DNA from: Massilia sp. W12
GTDB lineage: Bacteria; Pseudomonadota; Gammaproteobacteria; Burkholderiales; Burkholderiaceae_D
Assembly (NCBI RefSeq): GCF_037300705.1
Contig: NZ_CP147776.1
Span: forward strand, 3,658,001 to 3,722,000
DNA length: 64,000 nucleotides
Direction: 5' to 3'
Part shown: in pieces, positions 34,202 to 43,823 of the stretch
How the letters are laid out: each line of letters begins with the position of its first letter
Numbering within the stretch: the stretch's first letter is position 1
Notes under the pieces: model-generated
Told to the model about the DNA's origin: nothing
Seen by the model: only the letters and a program-made list of their open reading frames with translations
The model's database searches: none
Translations under genes and position numbers: made by a program

Positions 34202-35266
34202 TCAGGGACAGATAAATGCTTTGCGCGCGGTTTGCCGGGGACCGGCAAAAGCCTTATCACGGCCCGCATTATCCGCTTCGGCATGGTAGTTGTTCGTATC
34301 CCAGCTGAAGCTGGTGACAATATTGTGAGTCTTTGCGGCGGCTTGCAGCTTGCACCAATCGTTTTTCAAATCCTCTTCCAGAATCATGAAATCGGCAATC
34401 AAGTCGCGCCGGCCATTCACGCTGCTTTGCAACTCCGCCACGCTGCCGATATTTTTCAACATCAGACGCGCATTGCTGCCGGTCTGGCGGCGTATTTCGC
34501 CAAAGCGATCAATAAAAGCGCCCAGCGTTTGCGCCGCACCAGCGCCATAGCCGGCGCGGTACAGATTGTCCACCTCCACCGAATCCACATTCCAGGCTTT
34601 CAAGGCCAGCAGTTGATCACGCATTTGCGCCAGGAAGCCGCTGCTGTTCCACTCAATCATCCAGGGCTGGCTGTCATCGTGACAACTGTCGCCAGCGGGA
34701 ATCTCTTTGACGCCATATTGCCGCGCCGCCGCCTGCACCCGCTGGCATTCATCCGCCGCCCAATCATTCCCGGTCGGCCCGCCCGGCCCCTCCAGATAAA
34801 CATGGATGCGATAACCCAGGGTTTGCATGCGCCGCATCCGCTCGCTGAATTCCACGCTGTTCAAATCGGCCTCGATTGATGTGCCTGCGGTAATACGGTA
34901 GCCGTTCAATGCTGCGCGCGCTGCCGGCGTCGTCAAGGCATCCGCCGCTTCACTGACCGCGCTGAAATAATAATAGTGCGCGGCGGCGGGGCCGGGCGTT
35001 GGCGTCGGGCTTGGCGTGGGTGTCGGGCTTGGCGTGGGTGTCGGGCTTGGCGTGGGTGTCGGGCTGGGCGTGGGCGTCGGGCTGGGCGTGGGTGTCGGGC
35101 TGGGCGTGGGCGTCGGGCTGGGCGCAGGCGTTGGACTGGGCGTGGGCGTCGGGCTGGGCGCAGGCGTTGGACTGGGCGTCGCGCCGCCGCCCCCGCATGC
35201 GCACAAACTGGCGGCTGTCAGCAGACATACCGTCCATTGCCCCCATCTGCTCTTGATCTGTTTCAT
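34202..35266 (-). CDS. Lipoprotein with Pro/Thr linker and GH114-like TIM-barrel domain
   Basis: This is a 354-residue predicted lipoprotein. The signal ends in a lipobox LCAC with C24. A low-complexity Ser-Pro-Thr-Pro linker (about residues 31-97) is built from roughly ten 6-residue units. A domain of about 250 residues follows. Blocks such as [43 protein letters not shown] and [13 protein letters not shown] resemble the GH114 (endo-alpha-1,4-polygalactosaminidase-like) family. The acidic residues in EVDN and ILEED are candidate catalytic sites. The start is ATG 35266 behind GGAGGGG. Cell-surface polysaccharide hydrolysis is inferred. Confidence 0.72.
   Translation of the reverse strand: MKQIKSRWGQWTVCLLTAASLCACGGGGATPSPTPAPSPTPTPSPTPAPSPTPTPSPTPTPSPTPTPSPTPTPSPTPTPSPTPTPSPTPTPGPAAAHYYYFSAVSEAADALTTPAARAALNGYRITAGTSIEADLNSVEFSERMRRMQTLGYRIHVYLEGPGGPTGNDWAADECQRVQAAARQYGVKEIPAGDSCHDDSQPWMIEWNSSGFLAQMRDQLLALKAWNVDSVEVDNLYRAGYGAGAAQTLGAFIDRFGEIRRQTGSNARLMLKNIGSVAELQSSVNGRRDLIADFMILEEDLKNDWCKLQAAAKTHNIVTSFSWDTNNYHAEADNAGRDKAFAGPRQTARKAFICP
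34993..35178. repeat. 18-bp tandem repeat encoding the Ser-Pro-Thr-Pro linker
   Basis: About ten copies of an 18-bp unit (plus strand GGCGTGGGTGTCGGGCTT and close variants) run head to tail inside the lipoprotein gene. The unit is a multiple of three, so copy-number change would lengthen or shorten the linker without breaking the frame. It has no spacers and is not a CRISPR array. Confidence 0.9.
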
Positions 35267-35710
35267 ATGCGCCCCTCCGGCTGGCCTGGTCTGTGCGTGT
35301 GAAAGCCCGACACTACCACGCCGCAAGCCAGGATGGCGAGACCTCCTCGCGCTGAAACCGCCGCGCGCCAAGGCGGATACTGACCGTTTAATTTTCACAA
35401 ACAGCAAAAATAAAGACGCACAACAAAAAACTTTTCAGTCAATAAATTTCAAATAATGAAAAATAATACCAATAAGATTGCACTGAATATATTTTTACTG
35501 CTCAATTATTGCGCATTTATGACTTTTCCCTTGCGTGTTGCAAAGTGCTTACGTACACTGCAGCCTTGTTTTAGCATCCCCGGCAAGCTTTCAAACTCAC
35601 AAAGTTCAGGCCTGCCAACGGTTGAATAGCGCGCATTGATGCTGCTGTTCATCCTCAAAAGCGCTATGTTGGCGCGCCTGATGCACCTGCTGAAAAGAGA
35701 TTGGAATCCC
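35267..35710. other. AT-rich intergenic region, lipoprotein / mltD
   Basis: This 444-bp divergent gap is distinctly AT-rich between about 35390 and 35520 compared with its surroundings. It should contain promoters for both the lipoprotein gene and mltD. I could not choose one among several AT-rich hexamers, and saw no strong dyad or gene. Confidence 0.5.
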
Positions 35711-37258
35711 ATGCAGAAACCATTCAGAATCCTGCCTTTGGCCCTGTTGTTGTCTGTTACGGCCAACGCTCACGCCAACGATCTGTCGCTCTCCCCTTCC
35801 AGCCTGCAATTGAAATTGGCTACGGTTGAATCCATCGCCGGTATGCCGAATGGCGAAACGCGCCCGCCGCAATTGGTGCTGGATGATGAGCTGATCTTGC
35901 CGCCGGTAGCCCCGAATGTCGATGTATGGGAACGAATCCGCCAGGGCTTTGCGATTCCCGATCTGGATACGCCGCTGGTGAAAACCCACGCCAACTGGTA
36001 TGCCGCACACCCCGACCATATTCAGCGCACTTCCAGCCGCGCCGCGCGCTATCTCTACCATGTGGTGCAGGAATTGGAAAAACGCGGCATGCCAAGCGAA
36101 CTGGCGCTATTGCCGTTTATCGAATCTGCCTTTAATCCCGAAGCTTTTTCCCCCGCCAGCGCGGCTGGCATCTGGCAATTCATCCCCTCCACCGGGCGCG
36201 ATTACAACCTCAAGCAAAATCTGTTCAAAGATGAGCGCCGCGCGGTGCTGGCCTCGACCGAAGCCGCGCTGACCTATTTGCAAAAATTGCATGGCATGTT
36301 CGGCGACTGGCAGTTAGCGCTGGCCGCTTACAACTGGGGGGAAGGAAATGTGCAACGCGCGATCCGGCGCGCGCATGCAGCTGGCAAACCTATTGATTTT
36401 GTCACGCTGTCGCAATATATGCCGGCGGAAACCAAAAACTATGTGCCGCGCCTGCAAGCGGTGAAAAACATCATCGCCCAGCCTGAGCAATTCAAACTCG
36501 CCTTGCCCAAGGTGGAAAACCAGCCATATTTCACCACTGTCGCCAAAACCCGCGATATCGACGTCAAACTGGCGGCGCAGCTGGCGGAAATGCCGATGGA
36601 TGAATTCAAGGCTTTGAATCCGCAATTCAACCGCCCGGTTATCGTGGGCAGCACGCAAACCGAGATTTTATTGCCGCAAGACAAGGCGGAAAAGTTCAAG
36701 GTCAATCTGGCGCAATGGGGTCGCGCCCTATCTTCCTGGACCACGCACACCATCACCAACGCGCGCGAAAAGCTGGAAACCCTGGCGGCGAAATTCTCCA
36801 CCACGCCGGAAGTGCTGCGCGAAGCCAATCACATCCCCCCGAAAATGCGCCTGCGCGCCGGCTCCACCATCCTGGTGCCCAAGACCGAGGCGCTGGAAGC
36901 GCATGACATCGCGCCGGAAGTGGCCGACAATGCGCGCCTGGTGGTGGAGCCTGATGTGGACCTGCGCAAGATCAGCGTGCGCGCCGGCAAACGCGACAGC
37001 CTGGCCTCGATTGCCCAGCGGCACAAGGTCAGCGTGGCCGATCTGCGCAGCTGGAACAGCTTGAAGAGCGATAAATTAAGCGCAGGTCAGGTGCTGCAGT
37101 TGCAAGTGCCGGCGGCGCGCGCCAGCGTCGCGACGGCGCGCCAAGCCACACCGCTGCGCATCGCCGCCGCCAAACGCCCGGCCGTGCGCCATGCCGCGCC
37201 GGCCAAGCCGCGCGCCGTGCTGGCGGCGAAAAGCAACCGCCACGGCCGCCGCAGCTGA
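35711..37258 (+). CDS. mltD: Membrane-bound lytic transglycosylase D (MltD)
   Basis: This is a 515-residue exported murein-cleaving enzyme. The signal peptide ends near NAHA (residue 22). The SLT domain spans about residues 110-230 with catalytic E138 in LLPFIESAFNP, then SPASAAGIWQFIPSTGRDY and LALAAYNWGEGNV. Two LysM peptidoglycan-binding domains follow, at about 337-390 (AREKLETLAAKFSTTPEVLREA) and 410-460 (DSLASIAQRHKVSVADLRSWN). A basic Ala-rich tail ends the protein. No lipobox is seen, unlike E. coli MltD. The start is ATG 35711 (MQKPFRIL); an upstream in-frame TTG/ATG would bury the signal peptide. Confidence 0.93.
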   Translation: MQKPFRILPLALLLSVTANAHANDLSLSPSSLQLKLATVESIAGMPNGETRPPQLVLDDELILPPVAPNVDVWERIRQGFAIPDLDTPLVKTHANWYAAHPDHIQRTSSRAARYLYHVVQELEKRGMPSELALLPFIESAFNPEAFSPASAAGIWQFIPSTGRDYNLKQNLFKDERRAVLASTEAALTYLQKLHGMFGDWQLALAAYNWGEGNVQRAIRRAHAAGKPIDFVTLSQYMPAETKNYVPRLQAVKNIIAQPEQFKLALPKVENQPYFTTVAKTRDIDVKLAAQLAEMPMDEFKALNPQFNRPVIVGSTQTEILLPQDKAEKFKVNLAQWGRALSSWTTHTITNAREKLETLAAKFSTTPEVLREANHIPPKMRLRAGSTILVPKTEALEAHDIAPEVADNARLVVEPDVDLRKISVRAGKRDSLASIAQRHKVSVADLRSWNSLKSDKLSAGQVLQLQVPAARASVATARQATPLRIAAAKRPAVRHAAPAKPRAVLAAKSNRHGRRS

Positions 37259-37265
37259 TGCGCTC

Positions 37266-37294
37266 CGGCGCAGCCTGCCGGCTGCGCCGATTTT
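37266..37294 (+). terminator. Terminator of mltD
   Basis: CGGCGCAGCC (37266-37275) pairs perfectly with GGCTGCGCCG (37280-37289) around TGCC, followed by ATTTTC. It starts 8 bp after the mltD stop codon. Confidence 0.8.
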
Positions 37295-37315
37295 CCCGCT
37301 TCAAGCATACTTCGC

Positions 37316-37344
37316 TTGCATCCTGCTGGCAGAGTGCCTAGAAT
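37316..37344 (+). promoter_or_regulatory. Sigma-70 promoter of fabI
   Basis: TTGCAT (37316-37321) and TAGAAT (37339-37344) are separated by exactly 17 bp. It lies directly after the mltD terminator and about 95 nt before the fabI ribosome site, on the same strand. Confidence 0.7.
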
Positions 37345-37444
37345 TGCGCCCGCAACCGAGGGAAGCTTCTAAAACCGGCGCTGTGCAGTTTGCGCCGCTT
37401 CCCGCATCACTCACTGCGCTGGGCGCACTCATCTGGAGTTAATG

Positions 37445-38227
37445 ATGGCATTCTTGCAAGGCAAAAAAATCCTGATCACCGGCTTACTGTCCAATCGTTC
37501 TATCGCGTATGGCATTGCCAAAGCCGCCAAACGCGAGGGCGCCGAACTGGCGTTCACCTACGTTGGCGAACGTTTCAAGGATCGCATTACCGATTTCGCT
37601 AAAGAATTCGGCAGCGAGCTGGTGTTTGAGTGCGATGTGGCCAGCGATGAGCAGATTGAACGTCTGTTTGCCGACCTGGCGCAAAGCTGGCCGCAATTTG
37701 ATGGCCTGGTGCATTCCATCGGCTTTGCCCCGCGTGAAGCGATTGCCGGCGATTTCCTCGAAGGGTTTTCGCGCGAAGGCTTCCGCATTGCGCACGATAT
37801 CTCAGCGTACAGCTTCCCGGCGATGGCCAAGGCCGCCATGCCGATGCTGTCGCCAAACGCAGCGCTCCTGACCCTGACCTATCTTGGCTCAATGCGCGCG
37901 ATTCCCAACTACAACACCATGGGCCTGGCCAAGGCTTCGCTGGAAGCCTCGGTGCGCTATCTGGCCGAATCCTTAGGCCCGCGCGGCGTGCGTGTGAACG
38001 GCATTTCCGCCGGCCCGATCAAAACCCTGGCCGCTTCCGGCGTCAAGGATTTCAGCTCGCTGCTGGGCCATGTGGCGAAAAGCGCGCCGCTGCGCCGCAA
38101 TGTGACAATTGAGGAAGTCGGCAATGTGGCCGCCTTCATGCTCTCCGATCTGGCGTCCGGCGTGACTGGTGAAATCACCTACGTCGATGCCGGTTTTTCG
38201 CACGCGCTCGGCTTGGCTCAGGATTAA
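37445..38227 (+). CDS. fabI: Enoyl-[acyl-carrier-protein] reductase [NADH] FabI
   Basis: This is a 260-residue short-chain dehydrogenase-like enzyme that reduces enoyl-ACP in the last step of each fatty acid elongation cycle. The N-terminus [20 protein letters not shown] has the FabI-type NAD-binding loop. The catalytic residues Y146, Y156 and K163 fall at the same numbers as in E. coli FabI ([15 protein letters not shown]). Further typical blocks are LVHSIGFAP and [13 protein letters not shown] 37445 is preferred to the adjacent ATG 37442 because GGAG (37435-37438) is then 6 nt away. It is monocistronic with its own promoter. This is the usual target of triclosan-type inhibitors. Confidence 0.96.
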   Translation: MAFLQGKKILITGLLSNRSIAYGIAKAAKREGAELAFTYVGERFKDRITDFAKEFGSELVFECDVASDEQIERLFADLAQSWPQFDGLVHSIGFAPREAIAGDFLEGFSREGFRIAHDISAYSFPAMAKAAMPMLSPNAALLTLTYLGSMRAIPNYNTMGLAKASLEASVRYLAESLGPRGVRVNGISAGPIKTLAASGVKDFSSLLGHVAKSAPLRRNVTIEEVGNVAAFMLSDLASGVTGEITYVDAGFSHALGLAQD

Positions 38228-38607
38228 GCCGCAGCGGCTGAAGGGGCGCTTGCGCCCCTGACAGACTCTTTCCACTGGGAAAATATTTAACATTTCCGTG
38301 CAGAAAGAGGGAATTTGCTGTATAGTTCTGGTTGTGCGCTGCAATATTCCATTGCTACCAATATAAGGCCGCGCACTGTTTCCAGAAATACTGGAAAAGC
38401 TAAACGCAAACCGGCCCGCCGGTTGCCAACAAAGCACCCCGCCGCTTCCATGTATCAGTTTCAGTGATACCTTCCCGGCGCAAGCTTTTGTGCCGAATCT
38501 GTCTTTTCAGCCTTCGCCGTTGGCCGCGTTGCTATCTGTGGCGTGCCTGCCGCACGTTGATTGCATATAAATGGGTCGCCCGAATGGGTTGCCCGGAAAG
38601 AAAGATA
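38228..38607. other. Intergenic region, fabI / rhlE
   Basis: This 380-bp gap starts with a stem-loop after fabI: AGGGGCG (38242-38248) and CGCCCCT (38253-38259) with a CTTG loop and no U-run. A TATAGT at 38321-38326 is a possible -10 for the helicase gene but lacks a good -35; if used, it gives a leader of about 280 nt. Long leaders are common for cold-induced helicase genes. The frame that extends rhlE upstream to 38464 has no ribosome site. Confidence 0.45.
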
Positions 38608-40116
38608 ATGACATTTGAAGCTCTTGGCTTGCATCCTTCCGTTTTGAAAGCTTTGCAAGAAGCAGGATACGAAAAACCCACCCCGGTGCAAGAGCAGGCA
38701 TTGCCTGCCGCCATCGCCGGACGCGATCTGCTGGTTTCCTCGCAAACCGGCTCCGGCAAAACCGCCGCTTTTATGCTGCCGTCTTTGCACAAATTCGCCA
38801 GCCTGCCGCCGTCGCCAGCGGCGCGCACCCAAAATCAGGAAATGCAATCGGCGCGTGCGCGCGGCGAACGTGCGCGTTTCCGCCCGGCCCAGCCGAAAAT
38901 GCTGGTTCTGACGCCGACCCGTGAATTGGCTTTGCAAGTCACCACCGCCACCGAAAAATATGGCCGCCATATGCGCCGCGTGCGCGCCGTGGCGATTCTG
39001 GGCGGCATGCCTTACCCCAAGCAGATGCATCTGCTGTCGAAAAACCCGGAAATCCTGGTGGCCACGCCTGGCCGTCTGATCGACCATATGGAATCGGGCA
39101 AGATCGACTTCTCGCAACTCGAAATTCTGGTGCTGGACGAAGCCGACCGCATGCTGGACATGGGCTTTATCGAAGATATTGAAAAAATCGTCGAAGCCAC
39201 GCCGGCCACCCGTCAAACCATGTTGTTCTCTGCCACGCTGGATGGCGTGGTGGGCAGCATGGCGCGCCGCATCACCACCGATCCGGTGGAAATCCAGATC
39301 ACCAGCTCCAGCTCGCGCCATGAAAACATTCAGCAGCGCGTGCACTTTGTGGATGATCTGTCGCATAAAAACCGCCTGCTCGACCATCTGCTGCGCGATG
39401 TCTCGATGGGCCAGGCTGTGGTGTTCACCGCCACCAAGCGCGACGCCGACACCATCGCTGACCGCCTGAATATCGCCGGGTTTGCCGCTGCCGCTCTGCA
39501 TGGCGACATGCACCAGGGCGCGCGCAACCGCACGCTCGACAGCGTGCGTCGCGGTCAGGTGAAAGTGCTGGTGGCGACTGACGTTGCGGCGCGCGGGATT
39601 GACGTGCCGACCATCACCCACGTCTTCAATTACGATTTGCCGAAATTCCCGGAAGACTATGTGCACCGGATTGGCCGCACTGGCCGCGCCGGCCGCAATG
39701 GTCAGGCGATTTCGCTGGTGAATCACAGTGAAAACATGCATGTGCGCCGGATCGAACGTTTCACCAAGCAAACCATCCCGGTCGATGTGGTGGAAGGTTT
39801 TGAACCGAAAAAAGCGCCGCCTCCCCGCACCGGCTTTGGCGGTCGCGGCAAACCGGGCGGCGGCGGCAACCGCAGCGGCAGTGGCAGCGGCTGGAAACCG
39901 GGCGAAGGCAAGCATGGCGCCAAACCGGGCCAACGCAGCTTCGCCGGCAAACGCGAGTTCGGCAGCCAGCGCGACTTCGGCGCGAAACGTGAAGGCGGCC
40001 GTGAATTCGGCGCGGCGCGTGAAGGCGGTCGTGAATTCGGCGGCGCGCGCGAAGGCGGCCGTGAGTTTGCGCGTGCTGATCGCGGCCAGGAACGCCGTCA
40101 CTACCGTCAAGGCTGA
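38608..40116 (+). CDS. rhlE: DEAD-box RNA helicase, RhlE type
   Basis: This is a 502-residue ATP-dependent RNA helicase. The Q motif region (FEALGLHPSVLKAL, KPTPVQEQALP) is followed by motif I SQTGSGKTAA, motif Ia PTRELALQV, motif II DEAD (VLDEADRMLDMGF), motif III SATL, motif V ATDVAARGIDV and motif VI HRIGRTGRAGR. An Arg/Gly-rich tail from about residue 410 contains repeats of REGGREFG, typical of RhlE and likely to bind RNA. The start is ATG 38608 behind GGAAAG. Members unwind structured RNA in ribosome assembly and mRNA decay, often in the cold. A strong terminator follows. Confidence 0.94.
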   Translation: MTFEALGLHPSVLKALQEAGYEKPTPVQEQALPAAIAGRDLLVSSQTGSGKTAAFMLPSLHKFASLPPSPAARTQNQEMQSARARGERARFRPAQPKMLVLTPTRELALQVTTATEKYGRHMRRVRAVAILGGMPYPKQMHLLSKNPEILVATPGRLIDHMESGKIDFSQLEILVLDEADRMLDMGFIEDIEKIVEATPATRQTMLFSATLDGVVGSMARRITTDPVEIQITSSSSRHENIQQRVHFVDDLSHKNRLLDHLLRDVSMGQAVVFTATKRDADTIADRLNIAGFAAAALHGDMHQGARNRTLDSVRRGQVKVLVATDVAARGIDVPTITHVFNYDLPKFPEDYVHRIGRTGRAGRNGQAISLVNHSENMHVRRIERFTKQTIPVDVVEGFEPKKAPPPRTGFGGRGKPGGGGNRSGSGSGWKPGEGKHGAKPGQRSFAGKREFGSQRDFGAKREGGREFGAAREGGREFGGAREGGREFARADRGQERRHYRQG

Positions 40117-40138
40117 TTTTTCAGCTGACACGACATCC

Positions 40139-40166
40139 AAGCAGGCCTGCGGGCCTGCTTTTTTTT
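40139..40166 (+). terminator. Rho-independent terminator of rhlE
   Basis: AAGCAGGC (40139-40146) pairs with GCCTGCTT (40153-40160) around CTGCGG, with eight T at 40159-40166. It starts 22 bp after the stop codon. Confidence 0.92.
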
Positions 40167-40307
40167 CGTCAAAAGCGCGAATAAAGGGCGGGAAGCAGCC
40201 TTGCTTACAGTTGGCAAACGCCGGCTTTTGGAACATCATATCTTTCATGCGCAATTCCTCTTGCGCGCCAGCTGCGCAGCGCCCCGGATTTCTGCGTCCA
40301 ACGAGCC

Positions 40308-41972
40308 ATGACCACAACCCCCAGCAACGGCAGCGCCGCCCTGCGCTCAACCGATTGGAAAGACCTGCATTATCTGCTGGTCGATCACACCAAGGGCATG
40401 CGGCAATTACTGCGTGAAAGTCTGCGCAGCCTTGGCGCGCGCTATATCGATCAGGCCAGCAGCGGCGGCGAAGCCATCGGCTTGCTGACGCAAACCCATT
40501 ACGATGTGGTGTTGTGCGAATACCATCTGGGGCAAGGCAAAAATGGCCAGCAAGTGCTGGAAGAAGCCAAATTCCGCGATTTACTCTTGCCCACCACGGC
40601 CTGGCTGATGGTGACTTCTGAAAAAAATCTGGAAGCCGTGATGGGCACCGCCGAGCTGCACCCCGACGCTTACCTGCTCAAACCCATCACCCAGCAAACC
40701 TTATTGAACCGCTTGAGCCGGATCTGGCAGCGCAAGCAAATTCTGAATGTGCTCAATCCCGCCTGGCTGCAGCGTGATTTTGCGCGCGCCGCCAAGCTGT
40801 GCGATATGCAAATCGCGCAACACCGTTTTCACGCTCTGTATTTGCTGCGCATGAAAGCGAGTCTGCTGCTCAAATGCGGCCGCAGCCAGGAAGCGCGCGA
40901 AGTCTATGAGCGGGTGCTGGCGACACGCCAGTTTTCCTGGGCCATGACCGGCGTGGCCAGCATCCGCATGCAAAATGGCGAGGCGGAAATCGCGCGCAGC
41001 ATGCTGACCGAAGTGATTAACGGCAATCGCTACTTCATGGAAGCCTATGACCAGCTGGCCCTGGCGCATCAACAACTGGGCCAATTTGAGGAAGCCGCGC
41101 TGGTGCTGGAAAAAGCCGCCACCATGTCGCCGAATTCGGTATTGCGCCAGCGCAGCCTGGGTGAAGTCTCGCTCAAGCTGGGCCATACCCAAATCGCTGA
41201 ACGCGCTTTCCGCAAATGCCTGGCGCTGGGTGAGCATTCAGTCTTAAAGTCCGCCGACGCCTATCTGGGTCTGGCGCGCATTTGCGGCATGAAAAACGAT
41301 ACGGATGAAGCGCTCTCACTCTTGCACCAGGTGCAACGCGAGTTCACCTCAGAACAAATCCGCTTGCGCAGCAAAATCACGGAAGGGCTGGTGTTGCATG
41401 AAAGCGGGGAATGGGAGCGTGCGCGCAAATCCGGCACAGAATTAAGCGCGATGCTGCAGGCTGGCAACCAACGCCCGCCGCCAGCAGTCGCGCTGGACAT
41501 GGCGCGCCTCTTGTTCGCCACCGGCATCGAAGATGCGCCGATCGCCCTGCTGCGCGAGCTGGCGCGCAATAATCATGACAACCCGCAACTGCTGGGCGAA
41601 ATCCGTCAGGTGTTTGCACGCGCCCGAATGGCTGAAGAGGGCGACGCCATCGTCAATAATTCCAGCGCGGAAGCGGCGGATATGATGAACCGTGGCGTGT
41701 TGTTGTGGAAAACCGGCAAACTGATGGAGGCGGTGGAATGGATGCGCGATACCGCGCGCGCCCTGCCGGACAATCAGCGTGTGCTGTTCAACTACGCCCA
41801 AATTGTGCTCTCTTGTATGGAGCGGCACGGGTTTGACGCCGGCATGGCCGATGAAGCGCGCCATGCCTTGCTGCAAGTCGATAGCCTGATGCCGGGCCAG
41901 GCGCGCTTTCATATGCTGATGGACAATTTGAATGCTTTGCTGCGCAGCGAGCGCCAGCGCGCCGCCAATTAA
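40308..41972 (+). CDS. Receiver-domain/TPR protein with Glu at the phosphoacceptor site
   Basis: This 554-residue cytoplasmic protein has an N-terminal response-regulator receiver (about residues 20-135) and a long helical region (about 140-545) with tetratricopeptide-like repeats, for example FMEAYDQLALAHQQLGQFEEAALVLEK in the middle. In the receiver the usual Asp of the sequence VVLCDY is Glu (E71 in VVLCEYHLG), and the acidic pair near the start is reduced to LLVDH. The conserved Lys (LLKP) remains. Phosphorylation is therefore unlikely, and Glu may mimic the phosphorylated state. Proteins of this layout occur near chemotaxis or motility genes in other bacteria, but none adjoin here. Partner unknown. 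Confidence 0.85.
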   Translation: MTTTPSNGSAALRSTDWKDLHYLLVDHTKGMRQLLRESLRSLGARYIDQASSGGEAIGLLTQTHYDVVLCEYHLGQGKNGQQVLEEAKFRDLLLPTTAWLMVTSEKNLEAVMGTAELHPDAYLLKPITQQTLLNRLSRIWQRKQILNVLNPAWLQRDFARAAKLCDMQIAQHRFHALYLLRMKASLLLKCGRSQEAREVYERVLATRQFSWAMTGVASIRMQNGEAEIARSMLTEVINGNRYFMEAYDQLALAHQQLGQFEEAALVLEKAATMSPNSVLRQRSLGEVSLKLGHTQIAERAFRKCLALGEHSVLKSADAYLGLARICGMKNDTDEALSLLHQVQREFTSEQIRLRSKITEGLVLHESGEWERARKSGTELSAMLQAGNQRPPPAVALDMARLLFATGIEDAPIALLRELARNNHDNPQLLGEIRQVFARARMAEEGDAIVNNSSAEAADMMNRGVLLWKTGKLMEAVEWMRDTARALPDNQRVLFNYAQIVLSCMERHGFDAGMADEARHALLQVDSLMPGQARFHMLMDNLNALLRSERQRAAN

Positions 41973-41990
41973 GCGGCGCGCCTGCCATGC

Positions 41991-43823
41991 TTACTTATTC
42001 AAGGTGTAAGCGGCTTTCACTGACAGACTGCTGTAGGCGCTATAAGCATACACGCCCAGGTAATAGCGTCCTGCCGCCGGATTGCTCAGGCTGCAGCTCT
42101 CCACGCTGGTCGGGCCATCGGATTTACATTGATAGCTGCTGGAAGTCGGACGCGCGCCGGCTTTGGCGAACATATCCGCATCGCCATTTGCGCCATTCAC
42201 GCTGAAAGTGACTTTGCTGACATTCGCCGGCACATCAATCACATAATATTTCCAGACTCCGGCTGCGGCGCCCTGCCCTGTCATGGCGACATTGTTTTGC
42301 AACACCGGATCGCTGGAAACGCTGCCGCCCAGACTGCCCTTCATCGCATACCAGCCCAAGGAAGAATAATTCGAGAAACCTTTCTTCGGCGTGCCTTCCG
42401 CGCCGCCGCGCACCACCAGCTTATAAGAACCTGCCGGCAGAGACAGATTGACGAATTCTGCCGAGCGATGCACCGGCAGATTGCTGCGCGCCACCACTTG
42501 ACCGGCGGCATTGTAAAGCACCGCTTCCACGTCCAGCATGCGCAGGTATTCAATCGGATCAATGCGCAAATTCAAGGTGCTGTTGGTGGTCGTGCTGAAA
42601 GTGAAGGTGTCAGTATCGCTGGTGCGGCCAATCTGGCCAAAATTGAGTTTCGGATCAATCGCCCCATTCGCGCCGATCTTGAGCGCTTTCTCAGTCGCGA
42701 TATCGTCATCCACATACGGCACTTTTTCTTCGTTGACCATGATCGAGAGATCATCTTCAAAATTGCTGGCGGTGTCGTACTCGCCCTTGCTCCAGGTAAA
42801 TAATTGATTCGCCCAGCTGCCGCCCATCCAATAGTTCCCCATGATCGGGCCCCACTGGAAAGCCGCGATGCCCTCAAAATACTCACCGCCGCTGCCGCCG
42901 CGATCATGGTTCATGCCCATCTGGTGCCCGACTTCATGCGCCGCAGTCATGCCGATGCCATAGCCATAGTCCCAGCCGGAGGAGGGATTGCGGTACAGGG
43001 TGCCGGCTGCGGTGGTGCCGAAAGAATGCAGCGGAGCAAATGAACGGCCATCCTGGTTGACGAATTTGATAATGCCGGTGCGCAAGGGATTGGCTGCGCG
43101 CGCCGCGTCATACACTGCGCGGTTGGTGGTGACATTCATCTTCAGGAAAGAGTATTGATCCGCCACCGATTGCCAGACGCGGTACATCTGCTCTTTGCTC
43201 ACGCCATTGAGCGGCGTCGTGCCGCTCATCACCGCGCTGTGATCAAGGTAAAACACCCAGGGGCTGCCCGGCTTGCTTTCGAGTTTGGTCAGATCTTGAT
43301 TGGCATACGGCCCGATATGCGGCGCCTGTCCCTGCGCCAGACTGCTGTATACGGGGTGCGCTACCGCCAGCAGATTTTTCGGCGGCGTATTGCTCTTGAT
43401 GAATTCGGGATCCAGATCAGGATAGATCTTGGACAGCTTCACTTCTTCCACCCAGACCTTGCCATTGGCGTCGGTGCTGTATTCAAAGGCTTTATTGGCG
43501 TCATGCAAAGCCAGGTAGCCATGCAGCTTTTTATCTGTCCCTTTTAAGATAAACAGCGAATTCTTATTGCCGATTGCGGTGCCGGTGATAGACAGCCGGC
43601 CATCCTTGTAGTGATAGTCGCGGATTTCCGCGCCCAGGGTATCGCCGCCCAGTGAACGCACAAACTTGCTGCGCGGTTCGGCATGCTGGCGCGAAAAACC
43701 CTGGATCACTTGCTCCACGTTGCCAATTTCAACCTTGGCCGGCTTGGCCAATTCTTGGGCTTGCGCGGTTTGCAGGCTGCACAACAGGCTGGCGGCGGCC
43801 AGCAGGATGGAATGCTGTCTCAT
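41991..43823 (-). CDS. Secreted reprolysin-like zinc metalloprotease with PPC domain
   Basis: This is a 610-residue secreted protease. The signal peptide ends near TAQA (residue 22). A propeptide-like region follows. The metzincin zinc motif HEVGHQMGMNHD (HExxHxxGxxHD, at about residues 302-313) is followed by a Met-turn-like PIMGNYW, placing it among M12/reprolysin-type enzymes. The C-terminal half has two beta-rich regions. The last one (VWKYYVIDVPANVSK, then GDADMFAK and GRYYLGVYAY) matches the bacterial pre-peptidase C-terminal (PPC) domain, usually removed on maturation. It is monocistronic with an AT-rich, dyad-containing upstream region. Type II secretion is likely but not shown. Confidence 0.9.
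   Translation of the reverse strand: MRQHSILLAAASLLCSLQTAQAQELAKPAKVEIGNVEQVIQGFSRQHAEPRSKFVRSLGGDTLGAEIRDYHYKDGRLSITGTAIGNKNSLFILKGTDKKLHGYLALHDANKAFEYSTDANGKVWVEEVKLSKIYPDLDPEFIKSNTPPKNLLAVAHPVYSSLAQGQAPHIGPYANQDLTKLESKPGSPWVFYLDHSAVMSGTTPLNGVSKEQMYRVWQSVADQYSFLKMNVTTNRAVYDAARAANPLRTGIIKFVNQDGRSFAPLHSFGTTAAGTLYRNPSSGWDYGYGIGMTAAHEVGHQMGMNHDRGGSGGEYFEGIAAFQWGPIMGNYWMGGSWANQLFTWSKGEYDTASNFEDDLSIMVNEEKVPYVDDDIATEKALKIGANGAIDPKLNFGQIGRTSDTDTFTFSTTTNSTLNLRIDPIEYLRMLDVEAVLYNAAGQVVARSNLPVHRSAEFVNLSLPAGSYKLVVRGGAEGTPKKGFSNYSSLGWYAMKGSLGGSVSSDPVLQNNVAMTGQGAAAGVWKYYVIDVPANVSKVTFSVNGANGDADMFAKAGARPTSSSYQCKSDGPTSVESCSLSNPAAGRYYLGVYAYSAYSSLSVKAAYTLNK

Noticed and set aside
34993-35178. Possible CRISPR-like array
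   Set aside because: The 18-bp units are contiguous, coding and without spacers; no cas genes are nearby.
38461-40350. 629-codon open frame antisense to rhlE
   Set aside because: Its low-complexity Ala/Phe/Arg/His composition mirrors the helicase codons; all DEAD-box motifs are on the plus strand.
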